Part shown: piece by piece, positions 5,369-6,363 of the stretch | Position numbering within the stretch: the stretch's first letter is position 1 | How the letters are laid out: each line of letters opens with the position of its first letter | Source of the DNA: Caryophanales bacterium UBA1744 | GTDB lineage: Bacteria; Bacillota_I; Bacilli_A; RFN20; CAG-826 | Direction: 5' to 3' | Length of the DNA stretch: 6,363 bases | NCBI GenBank assembly: GCA_002314915.1 | Contig: DCHU01000056.1 | Location: 25,961 to 32,323 of the forward strand | Position numbers and translations under genes: made by a program | The notes under the pieces: generated by a model | Databases searched by the model: none | The model's input: only the letters and a program-made list of their open reading frames with translations | Told to the model about the DNA's origin: nothing

Positions 5369-5998
5369 ATGACCTACGAAGTAAGACTCACAATTTATAT
5401 TGTCGCGGCCATCATTACTGGTGGTCTTCTTATTGCGTGGTTAATTTATACCCCGATCAAGAATTGGCTCTGGAGACACAAGACTCCTGAGATGTTCTAC
5501 AAGAGGGTCTTAAGAGTCGCGAATGACTTCGATTTTTACCTCGTAAACAACATCAAAGTCAAATCAGGAACTAGACCAGTTGGAAAGATTCACCACATCA
5601 TCGGTGGAGACAAATACCTCTATCTCATCTCGGAATGCTACTTCAACGGAGTAATTGAGGCTAGATCGGATGACAAGATCTGGGTCTTCTATTCTAAAGA
5701 TGACAAGAAGCAGGACTTCAGAAACCCAATCCAGGTCAACAACGAGATCATAAACGCTTTCTGCATGTCCACGAACATCAACAAATCATTTATCAAGGGA
5801 ATCGTCATCATTAATGATGATTGCTTTGTTCAGAGACTTGATACTGGAGTTGGTGAAACAATCCTTGTTCCAGTCAGCAAACTAGAGGAAGTCATCAAGA
5901 GATATGAGTCAGATGACGTTAAACCATTCGCAGACGTAACCCTTAGACAGGTTATCTTGGACCTCCACGATTCCAATACGATCGGAGAGGAGAAGTAA
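5369..5998 (+). CDS. Membrane-anchored protein with degenerate NERD-like domain
   Basis: This 209-residue protein has one N-terminal membrane segment (about 7-27) followed by a basic stretch, so the rest should be cytoplasmic. Residues about 42-155 resemble the nuclease-related NERD domain: a strand-rich core with IHHIIGG at 74-80, YLISECYFNG at 85-94, a conserved-looking Trp105, KK at 113-114, NPIQVNN at 119-125 and a later strand GIVIINDD. NERD proteins usually have IDH and ExK in the first two motifs. Here these read IHH and SEC, so the metal-binding Asp, Glu and Lys appear to be His75, Ser88 and Cys90. If the alignment is right, the domain is not a nuclease and may bind a partner or ligand. 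AAGGAG sits only three bases before the ATG, closer than usual. It lies in the cdaA operon. The family call is from pattern memory and is moderate. Confidence 0.85.
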   Translation: MTYEVRLTIYIVAAIITGGLLIAWLIYTPIKNWLWRHKTPEMFYKRVLRVANDFDFYLVNNIKVKSGTRPVGKIHHIIGGDKYLYLISECYFNGVIEARSDDKIWVFYSKDDKKQDFRNPIQVNNEIINAFCMSTNINKSFIKGIVIINDDCFVQRLDTGVGETILVPVSKLEEVIKRYESDDVKPFADVTLRQVILDLHDSNTIGEEK

Positions 5999-5999
5999 T

Positions 6000-6363
6000 A
6001 TGGACGAGAAAGAAGAACTCCTCGCTCCTGGACAGAAGTTCAGGAAGTATTTCTTTAGAAACCTCCCGATGACCATCATCTTCATCATGGCGGTCGTCAT
6101 CGTTTTCGGTTTGGCCATCATCGCATCCCAATCGCTCTATATCACAATCCCATTCCTGCTCATTCCTCTCCTGTTCACCAATCAGGTTATATGCGCAGAC
6201 GTTGAGGCTGGCATTGGTTTTACCAATAACGGTATCACATCCTCGTTCGGCAAATACCTTATGGGCCCGTTTAGAGGCTGTTACAGGGTCATCAGGTCTT
6301 TCCTCTTTGCGATACTCATCGCGTTTGGAATCACGGCTGTATTCGCCGTAATCTATCTTTCGG
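6000..6363 (+). CDS. Multi-pass membrane protein, 3' end beyond the window
   Basis: An open frame of 121 codons runs off the right edge without a stop. It begins with an acidic, charged N terminus (MDEKEELLAPG) and then has hydrophobic segments at about residues 24-42, 46-60 and 101-121. A polar loop at 61-100 contains CADVEAG and FTNNGIT. I do not recognise the family. The start is well supported: GAGGAG lies seven bases before the ATG, inside the end of the upstream gene, and the two genes are separated by one base, which implies coupled translation. It is probably the third gene of the cdaA operon. It is not similar to CdaR, which has one membrane anchor and YbbR repeats. Confidence 0.85.
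   Translation, partial: MDEKEELLAPGQKFRKYFFRNLPMTIIFIMAVVIVFGLAIIASQSLYITIPFLLIPLLFTNQVICADVEAGIGFTNNGITSSFGKYLMGPFRGCYRVIRSFLFAILIAFGITAVFAVIYLS

Overview
The window looks like chromosomal DNA from a low-to-moderate G+C Bacillota or Mycoplasmatota-like bacterium. The grounds are Shine-Dalgarno sites of the AGGAG type, rho-independent terminators, a CdaA-type di-adenylate cyclase and heavy use of codons such as CCA and ATC. All seven complete genes end in TAA, and tryptophan is read from TGG, so there is no sign of UGA recoding. The lineage is an inference. There are no insertion sequences, CRISPR arrays, phage genes or pseudogenes. Annotated genes cover almost everything, and no gene-free stretch reaches 300 bases.

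Layout. Positions 1-1167 read on the minus strand: tRNA-Val(GAC) with its own strong promoter, a three-segment small membrane protein, and a HAD phosphatase. The last two form a tight pair, HAD first in the direction of transcription. From 1306 onward everything is on the plus strand: a DUF2188-like small basic protein, tRNA-Gly(CCC), glutaminyl-tRNA synthetase (glnS), an EamA/DMT transporter, and then an apparent operon. That operon holds a membrane-anchored CdaA-like cyclase, a membrane-anchored protein resembling a catalytically degenerate NERD domain, and the start of another membrane protein cut by the window edge.

How the genes may work together. The first five units look like independent housekeeping or accessory transcripts separated by terminators (after the DUF2188 gene, tRNA-Gly and glnS). 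The most interesting part is 4488-6363. In many Bacillota cdaA is followed by cdaR (YbbR) and glmM. Here the slot after cdaA holds a NERD-like protein whose nuclease residues appear replaced, followed one base later by a multi-pass membrane protein. The cyclase itself has RHQ where the family normally has RHR. This may be a lineage-specific c-di-AMP module at the membrane, or a cyclase with altered activity. Sequence alone cannot decide.

Regulatory signals worth noting are two possible leaderless starts (HAD and EamA genes), a perfect 12-base palindrome in the EamA promoter, a UUCG-loop terminator facing antisense between eamA and cdaA, and a tRNA-Gly gene that starts two bases after a terminator-like hairpin.
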